Shown here in pieces: positions 46,550 through 57,923 of a stretch of 64,000 nucleotides of DNA. The DNA comes from Anniella stebbinsi (Eukaryota; Chordata; Lepidosauria; Squamata; Anniellidae). The translations under genes and the position numbers were made by a program. Every line of letters begins with the position of its first letter. Within the stretch, counting starts at the first letter, position 1. The notes under the pieces are model-generated. The model was not told where the DNA came from, did not search any database, and worked only from the letters and a program-made list of their open reading frames with translations. The stretch is taken from contig JARDYH010000007.1 of NCBI GenBank assembly GCA_029215795.1, forward strand, positions 81,417,763-81,481,762. The letters are read 5' to 3'.

Positions 46550-47333
46550 CTGAAGCACCATCAATATGTAGATGACATGTAGGTCTTTCTTTATTTTCCA
46601 CTGTCTAATCCCAGGGAGGTAGTTGACACCTTGGACAGGTGTCTAGCAAAAGTATTGGTGTGGCAAGTGGAACCAGATAAGATGGAAGTACTGCATTTTG
46701 GAAAATCCAGATCTGGATGGAGATTTACATCTGATTTGGGATTTGGTCACACTTTCCTTGAAGGATCAGGTACTCAGGTGTCTGTAGCAGCTACAGAGCA
46801 CTCAAAGGGGCAAACGTAACAAAAGTTTATCCTTTTGGCACTCTGCAACTACTATGGAGTGCCCAAAGGGTTAAATTCACCCTGGAAACAAACTAAATTT
46901 ATCCATCATAACATTCTGTAGTGCTATGAGTTGTTTACCATTAAAGTTTGGCAGCAAACCAGCAATTCCATCCCTTGGGGGAGGGGGACATCCCATTGTC
47001 TGCAAGGCACCCTGCAAACTACCGACTGCTGCTGGTGTTCAGGGAGTGAAAATGCCCCCTGGCCCTCTGGAAGCTGCCATGTCCTAGACTCAGTGCTATC
47101 TATGGAAATCCGAACTCGTTTGTTGCCAGGAGTGCTTTGTATCAGCTTAGGCTGGTTCGACAGTTGGGGCACATCAAAGTGCTGTTTTTCACTTTTGAAG
47201 CCCTAATTAGCTTGGAGCCGCGTTACCTCCAGGATGCTCTTCTCCCATATATGATTGCCTAGACCCTAAGATCACTTTCAGAGGCCGCCTCCTGTATACC
47301 TCTGCCAAATGAGGTGAAGCAGATGCAGGGGCA
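46550..47333 (+). mobile_element. Degraded L2-like LINE RT-to-C-terminal fragment
   Basis: CACCATCAATATGTAGATGA gives HQYVDDM, a decayed form of the RT core HQYADDT. It is followed by RCLAKVLVWQVEPDKMEVLH (against CLAATMDWMRANKLKLNADKTE in the intron copy). Near 47130-47230 the frame gives SAYQLRLVRQ-like and LEPRYLQDALLP-like remnants. Many frame breaks. Confidence 0.7.
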
Positions 47334-47519
47334 TTGCTAGGTGCTTAAAGGACTTGGGGCACAGGCCCATAACACAAATTTGCATGTGCTATATATATGC
47401 CAAAGTGGGGTGTGGAGTCAGTCCACACCTCTAAAGCATGTATGTGTGTGTAGGTAGATACGTTAGGCTTTTGCACTGACATACACACCCCTTCAACTCA
47501 GACTCTGATTCAGCAGTTT

Positions 47520-47585
47520 GAATCATAGAATTGTGGAGTTGTAAGAGACTACAAGGATGATCTAGTTCAACCCACATGTTGGAAA
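47520..47585 (-). mobile_element. CR1 3' terminal fragment, minus strand
   Basis: AATCATAGAATTGTGGAGTT and GGATGATCTAGTTCAACCC are the reverse of the CR1 3' end with its ATTCTATG motif. Confidence 0.75.
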
Positions 47586-48128
47586 ACATCTCACTTCTGC
47601 TTGCGCCAAGTTGGAATGAGTCCACTTCAGTTCAGTACCAAACCCGAATCAAGGTCTGGAAAGCTGGGGCATTATGCTTCCTGTTGAGGACCATTGGAAA
47701 TTAAAAATAACAGCAACAGTGTAACTTTTTGCTCTTGGTCCAAACTTAGTTGCAGGCATAGTAGCTGTTTAGGAGAGGCTCACACCTGCCCAATGTCAGA
47801 CAACTAGGTGCAAAGTTTTTTGTGCTATGTGCCTTTATATTTTGATTTTCTTCTAAAGGGAACTGCCAATAGCTTTTTTTATTCCTTGGAAGAATTGGAT
47901 GAAAATTTTAGGATTCATTGCCCCTTCAGCAGAGATTGTGCCTGCTAAATTGCAGAATGATAGACTTGATAGTGGGACTCGAAGGCCACAGTGGGGCTCA
48001 GACATAACAGCTGGGGTTGGAGGGAGCTAAGTTGCCCGAACCATGGAGAGTATGCCCTGGAGGAAGGTTAAACATCCAATGATGATGATATTGATGATGA
48101 CAACGATGCTGATATCATTGAACTTAGA
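47586..48128. other. Intergenic, nothing recognised
   Basis: A short GATGATGATG-type run lies at 48077-48113. No gene. Confidence 0.4.
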
Positions 48129-49473
48129 CTGGGTTTGCATGTCATGAGAAGCCATGATGGTTTATTTTTTGAACAAGCCATGATAGTTTATCTAGTTATC
48201 TGCAAGCGATTTCCCCCAACCATGGTGGCTTATTTAGCCAAACTAAGCCACCCTGATAAGCCATGGACAGCAGTGAGGTTTATTTAAACCATTATCGCTT
48301 ATTGTATCATCTGGCAATCCACAGTGGCTTAAAGAGTGGTTTAAAGATTGCCTACAAAGGCTAAATTCAGACAACACGATAGTCAATGGTGGGGTAATAA
48401 TCAACTTTACAGTTGTTCATCTAGGGAGTACTCCTAGGGTGACCAGATAAAATCCAGGTGAGGGCTCATGTAACTTTAACAGTTGTAGAGAAAAGGGAAT
48501 TTCAGCCAGTGTCATTTGTATGCAATTAGTTCCTGGTGAAATCCCCTCTTCATCACAACTGTTAAAGTTGCAGGGGCCCTGCCTTCTTTTGTATATGTTC
48601 ACTCTAGTATAGTGCCTGCAACTTTAACAGTTGTGATGAAGAGGGAATTTCACCAGGAACTAATTGCATACAAATGACACTGGCTGAAATTCCCTTTTCT
48701 CTACAACTGTTAAAGTTACATGAGCCCTCACCTGGATTTTATCTGGTCACCCTAGGTACTCCCCACACAACATGGTAATAAATAAACAACTGTGGTGTGG
48801 ATTAGGATCAGCGCTGAGTTGACTATGGCAGCATTCGGACAACACAACAGTCAATACAACTGACGATTGTTCCCCCCCCGGTTGCTTATTGTGTCATCTG
48901 AATTCAGCCAAAGTCTCTGTTTCTGAGATCTGCCTAGCAACAGATTGCACTTTCCGCCCATTTCCACCCTTACCTCTCCCTCGGCGGTGCTCTCTGCAAA
49001 CTTCCAAAGTGTCAAATCCCCATGTTTCCCACAGAGAGGCATAGCTGCATAGCATTTTAATTCTACCTCAAGTGCCTCCCCACGATGGGAACCTGTGTAT
49101 GAAGTTTTGTCCTGTTCCTGCAAACGTCCAAGGCTTTAGAGCTGCTGCCTCTTTCTTGGTGCAAAGGCTTTTTCTGTTGCACAACTGATGCAAGACAGGC
49201 CAATTGGAGAGATGCATGTAATGTAGTGGCAATGCAGGGAATGCTGGGATTTGATTTCCAACACAAAGAAATATGGAATACCATCCCAGCCAAGTGGGAG
49301 GACTATAGATGGACGAGGGACGAAGGTAGGGAAATAAGATACGCACAGTAGCTTATTTGTCCAATCGTGTGTGTGTGTGTGTGTGTGAGGGGGATAACAG
49401 TAGCTTATTTTCAAAATAAGCTACTATGAGTAGCATATAAACCATCATGGCTTAAAGTGACATCTGAACCCAG
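48129..49473. mobile_element. Cluster of nested hAT-like MITE fragments
   Basis: The left end (CTGGGTTTGCATGTCATGAG, then AAGCCATGATGGTTTA) has an inverse partner at 49440-49473 (TAAACCATCATGGC ... TCTGAACCCAG). Inside, a second pair, GGCTAAATTCAGACAACACG at 48359 and the inverse ending TTCAGCC at 48909, brackets a 322-bp foldback element. None has a transposase ORF or a clear target duplication, so exact boundaries are tentative. A (GT)n run lies at 49368-49387. Confidence 0.55.
48434..48755. mobile_element. Foldback DNA element, copy 2 (322 bp, 6-bp target duplication)
   Basis: The ends are CTAGGGTGACCAGATAAAAT and its complement. The arms (about 48434-48573 and 48616-48755) are near-perfect inverted repeats. 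GTACTC flanks both sides (48428-48433 and 48756-48761). The loop contains GTTCACTCTAG (48597-48607), a diverged internal terminus. Same family as 32096-32414, nested in a hAT-like MITE. Confidence 0.92.
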
Positions 49474-50379
49474 ATGCCAAAATTACCTCTGTCCATCTTT
49501 CCAGTTCACATTAAGATCAAACCTTCTCGTTGACTCTTTGATTTCTTTACTGGAAATATGTTCACGTCAAGGAAAGCTTTGATAGAAAAATATGAATATT
49601 AAACTCTGCTCTCTTTATAGAAGAATAATTTCCTTTCATTGTTCAGTGCTTCAGCTAATGCACCATTCACCCCCTTCCCCCAAACGCTCCCCATTTGTAT
49701 TCACTGTTTCCACTCCATTAACTCTTTGCGGCCATATATATGGGACCAGATGCACACTTTCCATGCAGAGAAGCACAACGGGGGTGTGGAGGGGGAATCC
49801 TAGTAGAAAATCATTTCAGCAAACAGCTATCTATGGGATTTTTATATATTTGCATCACCAAATAAGTAAACAACAACTGCAATGTTAGATTAGAGAAATC
49901 GTGAAAGGCACTGACTTAGTCATGTCAGTCCTTACATTGATAGAAAGAGGTGGTTTGGAGAAAGCATTTGCCTGTTAGCCATAATTTAGGAGAAAGAAAT
50001 GCCCGACCTTCATTGTAAGTGGGGGGCAATTGCACAATGGACATTTTAAAAACTCCCATTTCATAGAAAGCTAGGGTGTCAAGAAAGAAGGGTTTAGCAT
50101 AGCTTTCTCCCTAATATGCTTTTCCTTTTTGTATTAAAATGTGAAGGGGACTTTTGATATGAGGGAGCATTCAGACATAGCGTCTCCCACCGACAGTCCA
50201 AAGTGGTACTGACACAGGATGGCTGTGCCACGTGTTTTTTCTGAATTGCAGATCATCTCTCATGAGTTTATGGTATGCAGACTGCCATTTAACAGGGCTT
50301 TCGAAATTGAGGCTGCACTCCTTATACCCAGTTACCTGGATAGTGAGACTTATTTTTGAATAGATGTATATGCCAACTT
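49474..50379. other. Intergenic, nothing recognised
   Basis: No gene or classed repeat. Confidence 0.4.
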
Positions 50380-50866
50380 TACACCAACTTTAAAATCACT
50401 TCACTGGCTGCCAATTAGTTTCCGGGCAAAGTACAAAGTGTTGGTCATTACCTTTAAAGCCCTACATGGTTTGGGTCCAGTTTTCCTACGGGATCGCCTT
50501 CCCCTGTACAATTCATCCCACACACTCAGGTCCTCTGGGAAGAATTTACTGCAGTCAGCCAAAACTAGACTGACAACTGTTACTCAGAGGACCTTCTCTT
50601 CTACTACTCCCAGACTGTGGAATGGCCTGCTGGAAGAGATTCGTCAACTTAACAATCTTTTTGACTTTAAGAAAGCCATGAAGACTAATCTCTTCTGGCA
50701 GGCCTACCTAGCTGAATTCTAAGAGTTTTACTGTTATTTTAATAATGTATTAGTTTTATATGTTTTTTATCAGTTTTATGTATTTGTATTTGATGTTGTT
50801 CCCCACCTCGATCCAGAGGGAGAGGCGGGTAAGGAATAAATAAATAAAATTATTATTATTATTATT
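50380..50866 (+). mobile_element. L2-like LINE 3' end, second subfamily
   Basis: The frame gives VLVITFKALHGLGPVFLRDR, then RTFSSTTPRLWNGLLEEIRQ and a stop at 50720-50722. The 3' UTR has ACCTCGATCCAGAGGGAGAG and a (TTA)n tail. It closely matches 21550-22386 and the nested copy at 28032. More (TTA)n follows at 50874-50895 and 50959-50992. Confidence 0.88.
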
Positions 50867-50958
50867 TCTACTTTATTATTATTATTATTATTATTAGATC
50901 CACACCAACATCCAGAAAGCAGTCATAATTAAAACATGCTCAATCACCAGGAAATTCC

Positions 50959-50992
<34 letters not shown>

Positions 50993-50993
<1 letters not shown>

Positions 50994-51934
50994 TGTATAC
51001 CTTTTTCCCATCAAGATCTGGGTGGGGGCAGAGCCAAATGTGGGTGGATCTGGAACCAAAGTGGGCAGGGTTTGAAATTCAGCTGAGATCTGCATGAAAC
51101 TGGGCTGAGAGTTGCATATTCTTTTTCCCAGTTCAGCGGTGTAGTGATAAATTTTGAAGTGCAGGCACTCCTCATGACTGGCTTCATAGCCACGCCCCCA
51201 ATGGGAGTCCAGTGAATGCAAGCAGCTGGGTTGATCCGTATGTGTGTCTGTCTGTCTGTATTATACATGTATACAAATGCACACAAACATGGCCTAAATT
51301 ACAGCACTACGCAGCAAAATACCCAATTTGTTAGGATCAGTTGACAGTCATAAAATAGAGAGCTGGCAAAGGGGAGTGTGATGGTAAGCAATAGCATGTT
51401 GGACCTGAGATTGCCTGAGAAAGGGAAAGAGAGGCCTACAGCCAGGAGCCGCATCAAAGGTAGGCATGGTCAGGCAAGTGTCAAGAGCCCACACTCCAGC
51501 CGGGGGCCACTGACAAGAGCCTCCTGGACTTGTTCCTCCTCTTTACTCTTCCAGCCTGCTTGTTCACCTGCCTCTCGCTCTGGCCCAGAAAGCAGTAATG
51601 ATGAGAAGGAGGAGCAGGAGATGCCACTGGCTCTTTACTCACTGGCTGTCCGCCTGTCAAGCAAGCAAGTAGTCACAGTGATGATAAAGGAGAGGAGGGG
51701 CAATAGCAACTGGTGACAAGGGCAGTAAGAAGGTAGACTCACCTAAGTAAGGGGCCCATTGAGAGCATCAACCCCAAGGGCCCTCAACAACCTGAAGCCG
51801 GCATTGGATACAACATGTCCCCAAGCAGTTGAAGACAAACAGCTCAAGATTATCCAGGTCCTTTGTACAGCTAATGGGTCTTCACTGCTCTTTGAAGACC
51901 AAAAATACTTTTAATGACAACAGGGATGGTGCAC
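50993..51934. other. Intergenic, nothing recognised
   Basis: No gene or classed repeat. The ORF at 51378-51716 has no recognisable domain. Confidence 0.4.
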
Positions 51935-51987
51935 AACCCTGTATATTTGGTGGGGAAACCCATTCCTCCCACCAAATATACAGGGTT
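51935..51987. repeat. Perfect hairpin: 20-bp arms, 13-base loop
   Basis: AACCCTGTATATTTGGTGGG (51935-51954) is exactly complementary to 51968-51987. Just downstream, TTGCTGCTAAG occurs twice (51986-51996 and 52008-52018). It could be a miRNA-like hairpin or a template-switch scar; nothing here favours transcription. Confidence 0.85.
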
Positions 51988-52403
51988 GCTGCTAAGTATG
52001 GTGGCGGTTGCTGCTAAGCTTAGAAGGAACAGTGAAGGTGGTGGAAGGGATATATGGAGTTTGTAAAATCGGTTCCATCTGTGTTCGGCAGATTGTCAAG
52101 TAATTTTCATTCCCTCATCTGCGCATTGATGGAATCGGATTTTTTCCCCCAGTTTCCCGAATTTGCACAAATTTGACCTTGTGAAAATGTGCAAATCGCC
52201 CCCCAAAACGCAAATCACCTCAAAATGTTTTATTTTATTTTATGCAGTTTTCTACAACTAAATTTGCATAACATTCCAGAAAATAATAATAAAAAAGGTC
52301 TGGAATTCTGCGGAATCTGTGTGATGTGGAAAAAGCCATTCTGCTGTGGAATTCATGGGCCGGATTCATAGACATCTGAACTTCTCTTCTCTTGCCACTT
52401 GCT
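51988..52403. other. Intergenic with a decayed repeat
   Basis: Motifs such as GAATTTGCACAAATTTGACC and GAAAATGTGCAAATCG resemble those at 26930-27060, so one unclassed family is present at both places. Confidence 0.4.
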
Positions 52404-52560
52404 AGATTTATTTATTTATTTTCAATTTTTATATACTGCTCTCCATTCAAGAATTTTGGAGCAGTGAACAAATAGAATAATAGAATAAAAACAGAATAAA
52501 AACTCATTAAAATTCATTTTAAAAGAAACAAAGTGCAAATAAAACCGCAAACTGATCCTG
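52404..52560 (-). mobile_element. LINE 3' UTR fragment, minus strand
   Basis: (ATTT)n, then TTTTTATATACTGCTCTCCA, then A-rich DNA, similar to the nested fragment at 12448. Confidence 0.5.
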
Positions 52561-52624
52561 GCATGCCACCCTTGAGCAGTATATCCTGACTTGGTTTTCC
52601 ATCCTTTTGCTACCTCTGTAAATG

Positions 52625-53645
52625 CAGCTGGTTGGATTGCTGTATGTGGGGCTACCTTTGAAGATAGTTCAGAAACTTCAGTTAGTTCAAAATAGAGCTG
52701 CTAGGTTACTTACTGGGACTGTTCAATTTGATAATGTGATTCCAGCGTTTTGTCAGCTGCACTGGCTTCCAGCCCATTTGCGAGCCCTATTCAAAGTGCT
52801 GGTGTTGACCTTTAGATCCCTAAATGAATAGGACCAGAGTATCTAAAGGCACATCTCCTCCTGCATGTACCTGTTAAGGACATAAGAACATAAGAAGTTC
52901 CATGCTGGATCAGATCGAGGGTCCATCTAGTCCAGCACTCTGTTCACACAGTGGCCAACCAGCTGTCAACTGGGGACCAACAAATGTGGTGCAACAGCAG
53001 CCTCCCACCCATGTTCCCCAGCAACTGGTGCACACAGGCGTACTGCCTCAAATACTGGAAGTAGCACATAACCATCAAGGCTTGTAGCCATTGATAGCCT
53101 TCTGCTCCAGGAATTTATCCAACCCCCTTTTGAAGCCATTCAAATTGGTGGCCATCACTACATCTTGTGGTAGTGAATTCCATAATTTAACTATGCACTG
53201 TGTGAAGAAGTCCTTCCTTCTTCACACAGCGCATGTTCAGTCCTGGAGGTCATCTTCAGCTGCCCTCTTCTGGGTGCCCCCACCAAAGGAAGCTGGGTGG
53301 GTGGCTACAAGAAAGAGGGCCTTCTCAGTGGTGGTACCCCAGTTATAGAATAAACTCCCCAAAGTGGTTCACCTGGCACCTACATTGTTATCTTTTCAGA
53401 GCTAGACAAAAGCCTTTCTTTTCTTTCAGGCATCTTTGACACATAGTTTTAGGTCATTATTATGGCTGTTTTATCCATTTCTGTCATGTTTATTATTTTG
53501 TGTCATATTGTATTTTATTCTTTAAAATATTTATATTGTATTTTATATTTTAACTGTTATGTGACATTTTAGTTTTTTAACTATTTGTAATCTGCCTAGA
53601 GAACATTACTTATCAGGCAGAAATGTAATAAATAAATAAATAAAG
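52625..53645 (+). mobile_element. L2-like LINE split by a CR1 insertion
   Basis: The 5' part (52625-52876) encodes LYVGLPLKIVQKLQLVQNRA, then LHWLPAHLRALFKVLVLTFR. The 3' part (53236-53645) encodes a decayed RKRAFSVVVPQL region and a 3' UTR ending in (TAAA)n. A minus-strand CR1 (52880-53226) sits between them, exactly where the protein is interrupted, so the CR1 is younger. Confidence 0.85.
52880..53235 (-). mobile_element. CR1-like LINE 3' end nested in the L2-like element, minus strand
   Basis: Starts ACATAAGAACATAAGAAGTT (reverse octamer tail), then GGTCCATCTAGTCCAGCACT. At its inner (5') end, 53192-53210 and 53217-53235 form a 19-bp snap-back inverted repeat (17 of 19 matching) around a 6-base loop, so the 5' end carries a short inverted duplication of its own sequence. 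Confidence 0.85.
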
Positions 53646-54065
53646 TATAAATACAGGAATAATTACAACATCACAGGTGAATAAAAGTGATAATAAAGGG
53701 TTTGGTGTAATGCACTGTCATCTCATGTGGTGAGATGTCTTTAAAGATCATTAGCCAAAATGTTTACAACAAAATTCTATTGTACTTGTTGACTTCCTGG
53801 ATCACAGAAGGCCTGTTTTGAAGGTGTTATTTTGGTCAGCTTTTCCAGGTGTTCTCTGTGAAGCAGCAAAATGCCAGCAGGGTTGGGCCAAGCAGAAGTT
53901 ACCATAATGCTTACCTTTTAAGTCCTCTATGGATGGGGCCAGGGATACTTCCGCAAATTCTTTCTTCTTGATACAACGGCGCACTCCTTAAGATTGGGCA
54001 TGGTGGATCCTTTGGCAGTCTCAGGCACTGTAGATCTTCTGGCAGGCTCAATATCTATGAGCTTG
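53646..54065. other. Intergenic, nothing recognised
   Basis: No gene or classed repeat. Confidence 0.4.
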
Positions 54066-54276
54066 ATTATAGAATTTTAGAGTTGGAATGGACCTTGAAG
54101 GTCATCTTGGCCACCCCCTGCTCAGTGCAGGAATCTATAGCATCCCTGACAGCTGACCATCCACCAACTGCTTAAATCACCTCCAGTGAAGGAGAGCTCG
54201 CCAACTCCTGAGACATCCTGTTCCACTGTGAAACAGTGCTTACTATTAGGAGGTGTCTCCTAATGTCAAAGTAAAG
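54066..54276 (-). mobile_element. CR1 3' end, minus strand
   Basis: ATTATAGAATTTTAGAGTTG, GACCTTGAAGGTCATCTTGG and CACCCCCTGCTCAGTGCAGG, then TCCACTGTGAAACAGTGCTT, are the reverse of the classical CR1 3' part. Confidence 0.85.
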
Positions 54277-54277
54277 A

Positions 54278-54560
54278 TTGGGTTTGCGCAACATACTGAC
54301 CCACACCCAGTGGTTGAGTGTGGGTTGTTGTTGAGCCTTAGGCTGTTTGTTAAACCATGGGTTGGCATGTTGTCCAAACCTAGGGCATTTTCTGCAGGAT
54401 GGCTTGTTAACCATGCAGCGTGGCTTATCTTTCTCGAATAAGCCACCTCGAGAACCCATAGTTTGTTGGGTTGTTCAGGATGGTTAACAAGCCACCCTGC
54501 AGAAAATGTTCTGGGTTCAGACAACACAGTAACCCACAGTTCAACAAACAACAACCCCTG
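54278..54560. mobile_element. hAT-like MITE with a 49-bp inverted pair
   Basis: ATTGGGTTTGCGCAACATAC at the left resembles the TIRs near 48129. A palindrome at 54366-54528 has arms with CATTTTCTGCAGGATGGCTT against its inverse. No ORF. Confidence 0.6.
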
Positions 54561-54915
54561 CTTCCTTGAAGACCTTACATACATTAATTTGGGTCCTATC
54601 CACGGGAGCAACAGAAATGGCCACTGCTGAACAAACATTTTCCAGTAGTGGCTTCCTAAACTCTGGAACCTGCAATGCAATAGATCCAGGCGCTTGCCCC
54701 TTTTCATCAGGCCATTGAGACTGTTTCATTTGGGCAAACATTTTATGGTTAGTTGTTCCTTTGATGATTAGCATCTGCTGTCATGGTTTTGATCAGTCCC
54801 TCTGTTTTACTGTTGTGTTTTACTGATCTTACGTTTGTGTATTTTTTACAACCTTGCACCTCGCCTTGAGACTTCTGATTGAAATGTGGGTTATAAATAT
54901 TCCAAATGAATACTG
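54561..54915 (+). mobile_element. LINE 3' UTR remnant
   Basis: TGCACCTCGCCTTGAGACTT, then TGGGTTATAAATATTCC follow the usual LINE 3' end layout; TGGCTTCCTAAACTCTGG may be the WN.LP region. Weak. Confidence 0.4.
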
Positions 54916-55050
54916 AATTAAGGGGCTTAGTGGGAATGCCATAAATTGGGGCACCTCCAAATCTTAGCACCATACATTCTATTAAAGTGAATTAAGAAGG
55001 AACTTTGCCCACGTGAACACTACTAAAATGTATGGGTTTGCTCAGTCTTA

Positions 55051-55259
55051 GCAGTGGAGGCTGTTAGTTCTGATGGTAGTGATGCAGTGAGTCCACTCCG
55101 GGTTTCAGTCAGAATTATGCCAGAACTCTAAAGGAGCTGTCCAAAGTGATGAACCCTATCTCCAAAATGGTTTCAGCATGTTGGCTATATCCTTTAAAAT
55201 TCTGCCTCAAGCCTAGAACAGATTTACCACCCCTCTGACATCAGAGCCTCCACTCTGCT
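55051..55259. mobile_element. CAGTGG MITE, full but diverged palindrome
   Basis: CAGTGGAGGCTGTTAGTTCT at the left pairs with TCAGAGCCTCCACTCTGCTG at the right. GGGTTTCAGTCAG and AACTCTAAAGGAGCTGTCC occur in the left half. Confidence 0.7.
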
Positions 55260-55414
55260 GTAGACAATTCCCTCCTCTTGCTTATTTCATGGTTTGCTCC
55301 ATCCTTTTCAGTCATGCTGTCAAGGTAAGACTCTGGGGTAGAAGCTACGGCCCCATTCAACAGCATGAGCTGGAGGGCCCCTAAATGCAGCAAGGCCGGC
55401 TTGTTACATTAAAG

Positions 55415-55738
55415 CAGAGGTGTTGAATGTCTTTCAGTCCAAGGGCCAAGTTCATTTTTGGAGAAGCTCTTGGGGCCTGTATTCTAGAGGTGGATGGGGC
55501 CAAAGGGGGTGAGCCCCAAATACCAAAACCACCAAAAAATACCAGTATATTTCAGCTGAAAGCTCTTACTGTCAGTAGCTGAGCTTTAGGAGAGGTATTT
55601 CAACCATTTAGAATGGAGGAAAAGACCTGCAAAAGCCAGGGAACCACCAAATGATCAGTGGTTGGGGGAAGGGGTGGGGTTAGGGGAAGGGGGCATGGCC
55701 CTCTGTGGGCCCCATGGGCCTGAGGTTCAACACCCCTG
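55415..55738. mobile_element. hAT-like MITE (CAGRGGTGTTGAA termini)
   Basis: CAGAGGTGTTGAATGTCTTT at the left and the inverse of the right end, CAGGGGTGTTGAACCTCAGG, share 15 of 20 positions and a CAG terminus. The target duplication is not clear (CATTAAAG against TTTGAAGG). Confidence 0.65.
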
Positions 55739-55799
55739 TTTGAAGGTGAGTGAAGTAGTATATACTACTATCTAAAGTGCTCCCCACCTTGTAAGACCA

Positions 55800-56200
55800 T
55801 TGAGTCCAGGGAATGAAAATAATCTAGCTGAACTACTGCTCCTTTTTTTGGCCCAATTCCAACCAGTGAAACCTTCACACTCGAAACAGGGAAGGACACA
55901 AAAGGACCCATTGGTCTCCGCAAGTTCTTCTGCTCACCCTTCGATCACCGTATGCTCCAACTGCCTGGCAGGCTTCCATCCATTGTTCCTTGTGGCCTTG
56001 CTAGGGGATGTGGAAATGTTTGCTGAAGCCCTCCAAGAGGATGTGGTATCAGTCGCAGCTTCATCTTGGCCAGAACTTGCTTCATCTTAGCCAACTGAAT
56101 TGAGCTGGGTGCCTTTTGCCAGAGCTTGTCCTCCAGCCCCTCTTTCCTCCCCACCTCCTCGGACTGCTCTTTCTCCCCATGCCACTGTGTGCAACCTGGA
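55800..56200. other. Intergenic, nothing recognised
   Basis: Open frames on both strands (55800-56090 and 55945-56154) have no recognisable domain. Confidence 0.4.
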
Positions 56201-56300
56201 GTGGCCTTGTGGCCTCCTTTACAGAGGACAATCCTCTACTTGGACGGCTGTCAGAGGACCATCCTCTATTTAAAGATGCCCTTGATTTGAAAGGCTGTCC
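56201..56300. repeat. GTCCTC MITE-like repeat, copy 3
   Basis: CAGAGGACAATCCTCTACTT and CAGAGGACCATCCTCTATTT, then AAAGGCTGTCCTGTCC, repeat the alternating units of the copy at 40490. Confidence 0.5.
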
Positions 56301-56907
56301 TGTCCAATTCCGGTTCAAAGATGAACTGTTGCCCATCAAAAGTTAGTGCTGGGTCCCAGTCTTCCTCACTACGGTGAGATGTACTGAATGTCTATTTTTA
56401 TTATAATAATTATTTCTACATTCACATCTATATGCATTCATCGACTAGATGTAAACCAGCATTCTCTTCTGTCTTCTTTTTGGTTGCCACTTTTGCCATG
56501 ACTTTTAATGATTTGAGGTTGATCATTGAGCTAAAAGTGTATAGGATGGATTCCATCCTATTTACTGCCATTACGGTAGCCAAATTTTGCCTGGTGGTAG
56601 TCCTGCAAGGATCCTTTGAACAGCAAGGATCAGCTACTGGCCTGCTTTTCAGTCCCTCTGACTCTTTGCTGTTGACTCAACACCAGTTCTGAGCAGTGGT
56701 CAAGTGAAGACAGGGATCCCCTCCCACAGAATCCTGTTGTTCAGCCCTAACTCACTTAGAATAGGTGCAGCCTCTACTTGAGCAGTGCTGGCCATTGATA
56801 CTCAGTAAATTAAGGTGGTGGCTCACTGGGGATTGGAGGGTATTCCCTAGATACATGGAATACTGCGCCCTGACTTATTTCATGTGTTTCTATTGGTGCT
56901 CTAGTGA
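56301..56907. other. Intergenic, nothing recognised
   Basis: No gene or classed repeat. Confidence 0.4.
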
Positions 56908-57059
56908 AGCCTTCCCAAACCTGGTGTCCTCCACATGTGTTGGACTACAACCATCCCCAGCCAACATGGCCAATCTTTCCCAATTTATCCATTCTGGGTA
57001 GGGATAATGGGGCTGATAGTCTAATGTGCCTGAAAGGCATCAGGTTGGGGAAGGTTGCT
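56908..57059. repeat. Foldback repeat (CCAGATGTTTTGGACTACAA family)
   Basis: AGCCTTCCCAAACCTGGTGT and GGCATCAGGTTGGGGAAGGT are an inverted pair, with TGTTGGACTACAACCATCCC inside. Confidence 0.7.
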
Positions 57060-57189
57060 CTAGACAAACCTTTCAAGGCCATTGGTCTCAGGGATCAAAG
57101 ATAAGGGCCACTTGACGTCTACCCAACTCACCCATCCAAGGCTAAAGGGCTCAGGAAGGGGATAATAGGACTCCCTCAAGGCACCATAG

Positions 57190-57515
57190 TAGGTGTGACT
57201 AGAAGTCTCCAGGCATACCTTCTACGGAAGGTGGTGATGATGGCTACTGACTTAGATGACTTTAAAAGGGGGTTGGGCAAATTCATGGAGGATGAAGGTA
57301 TCAAACTACTACTAGTCATGGTGGCTATATCCTATTGCTGGGATCAAAGCAAGCATTTCTCTGAATACATGTTGCTGGGGAACATGAGCAAGAAAGTGGC
57401 TAATGCTGTCATGTTCTGTTTTGGGGCTTCTCAGAGGCATCTGGCTGGCCACTGCAGCAAACAGGAAGCTGGACTAGATGAACCTTTGGTCTCATCCAGC
57501 AGGGACGTTCTTACT
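57190..57515 (+). mobile_element. CR1-like LINE 3' end, plus strand
   Basis: The frame gives LDDFKRGLGKFMEDEGIK, and the 3' end is CTGGACTAGATGAACCTTTG, GTCTCATCCAGCAGGGACG, TTCTTAC. Same family as 24675 and 42736. Confidence 0.8.
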
Positions 57516-57923
57516 AATCAATGGAACTGAGCCAGCATGGACTCACCCTCTTGTGGGTAGTGATAATGTGATGAACACTGCCACAGGCCAAATAGATACT
57601 CATGTTGATGGGTGAGATTTAGTATTAATTAGAGGCAATTAATCTGCTGCAGATAATGTGTATAAGTTAATAATATTGTGGCCTCTATTTACTCCCAACA
57701 AAAGTGTGTTGCCTCCTTGTGACCTACTCTAGAAGCTATCATGACAAGAACCTTTTCAAGAAGTTATCAGTGTTGGTAGGGCAGAACTATGAGAAGAATA
57801 TTGACTATTATGCCCAGGAGACTTGGATTCAAATGCAAGCTTAGCCATGGATGACCTAGAGGAAACTGTTGTCTCAGCAACCCTCTCCATACAGCTGTGG
57901 TGCAGATGAATGCAGTAAGAGTC
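57516..57923. other. Intergenic with a possible decayed SINE
   Basis: AGACTTGGATTCAAATGCAA and GATGACCTAGAGGAAACTG faintly resemble the tRNA SINE head and body on the plus strand. Weak. Confidence 0.3.
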
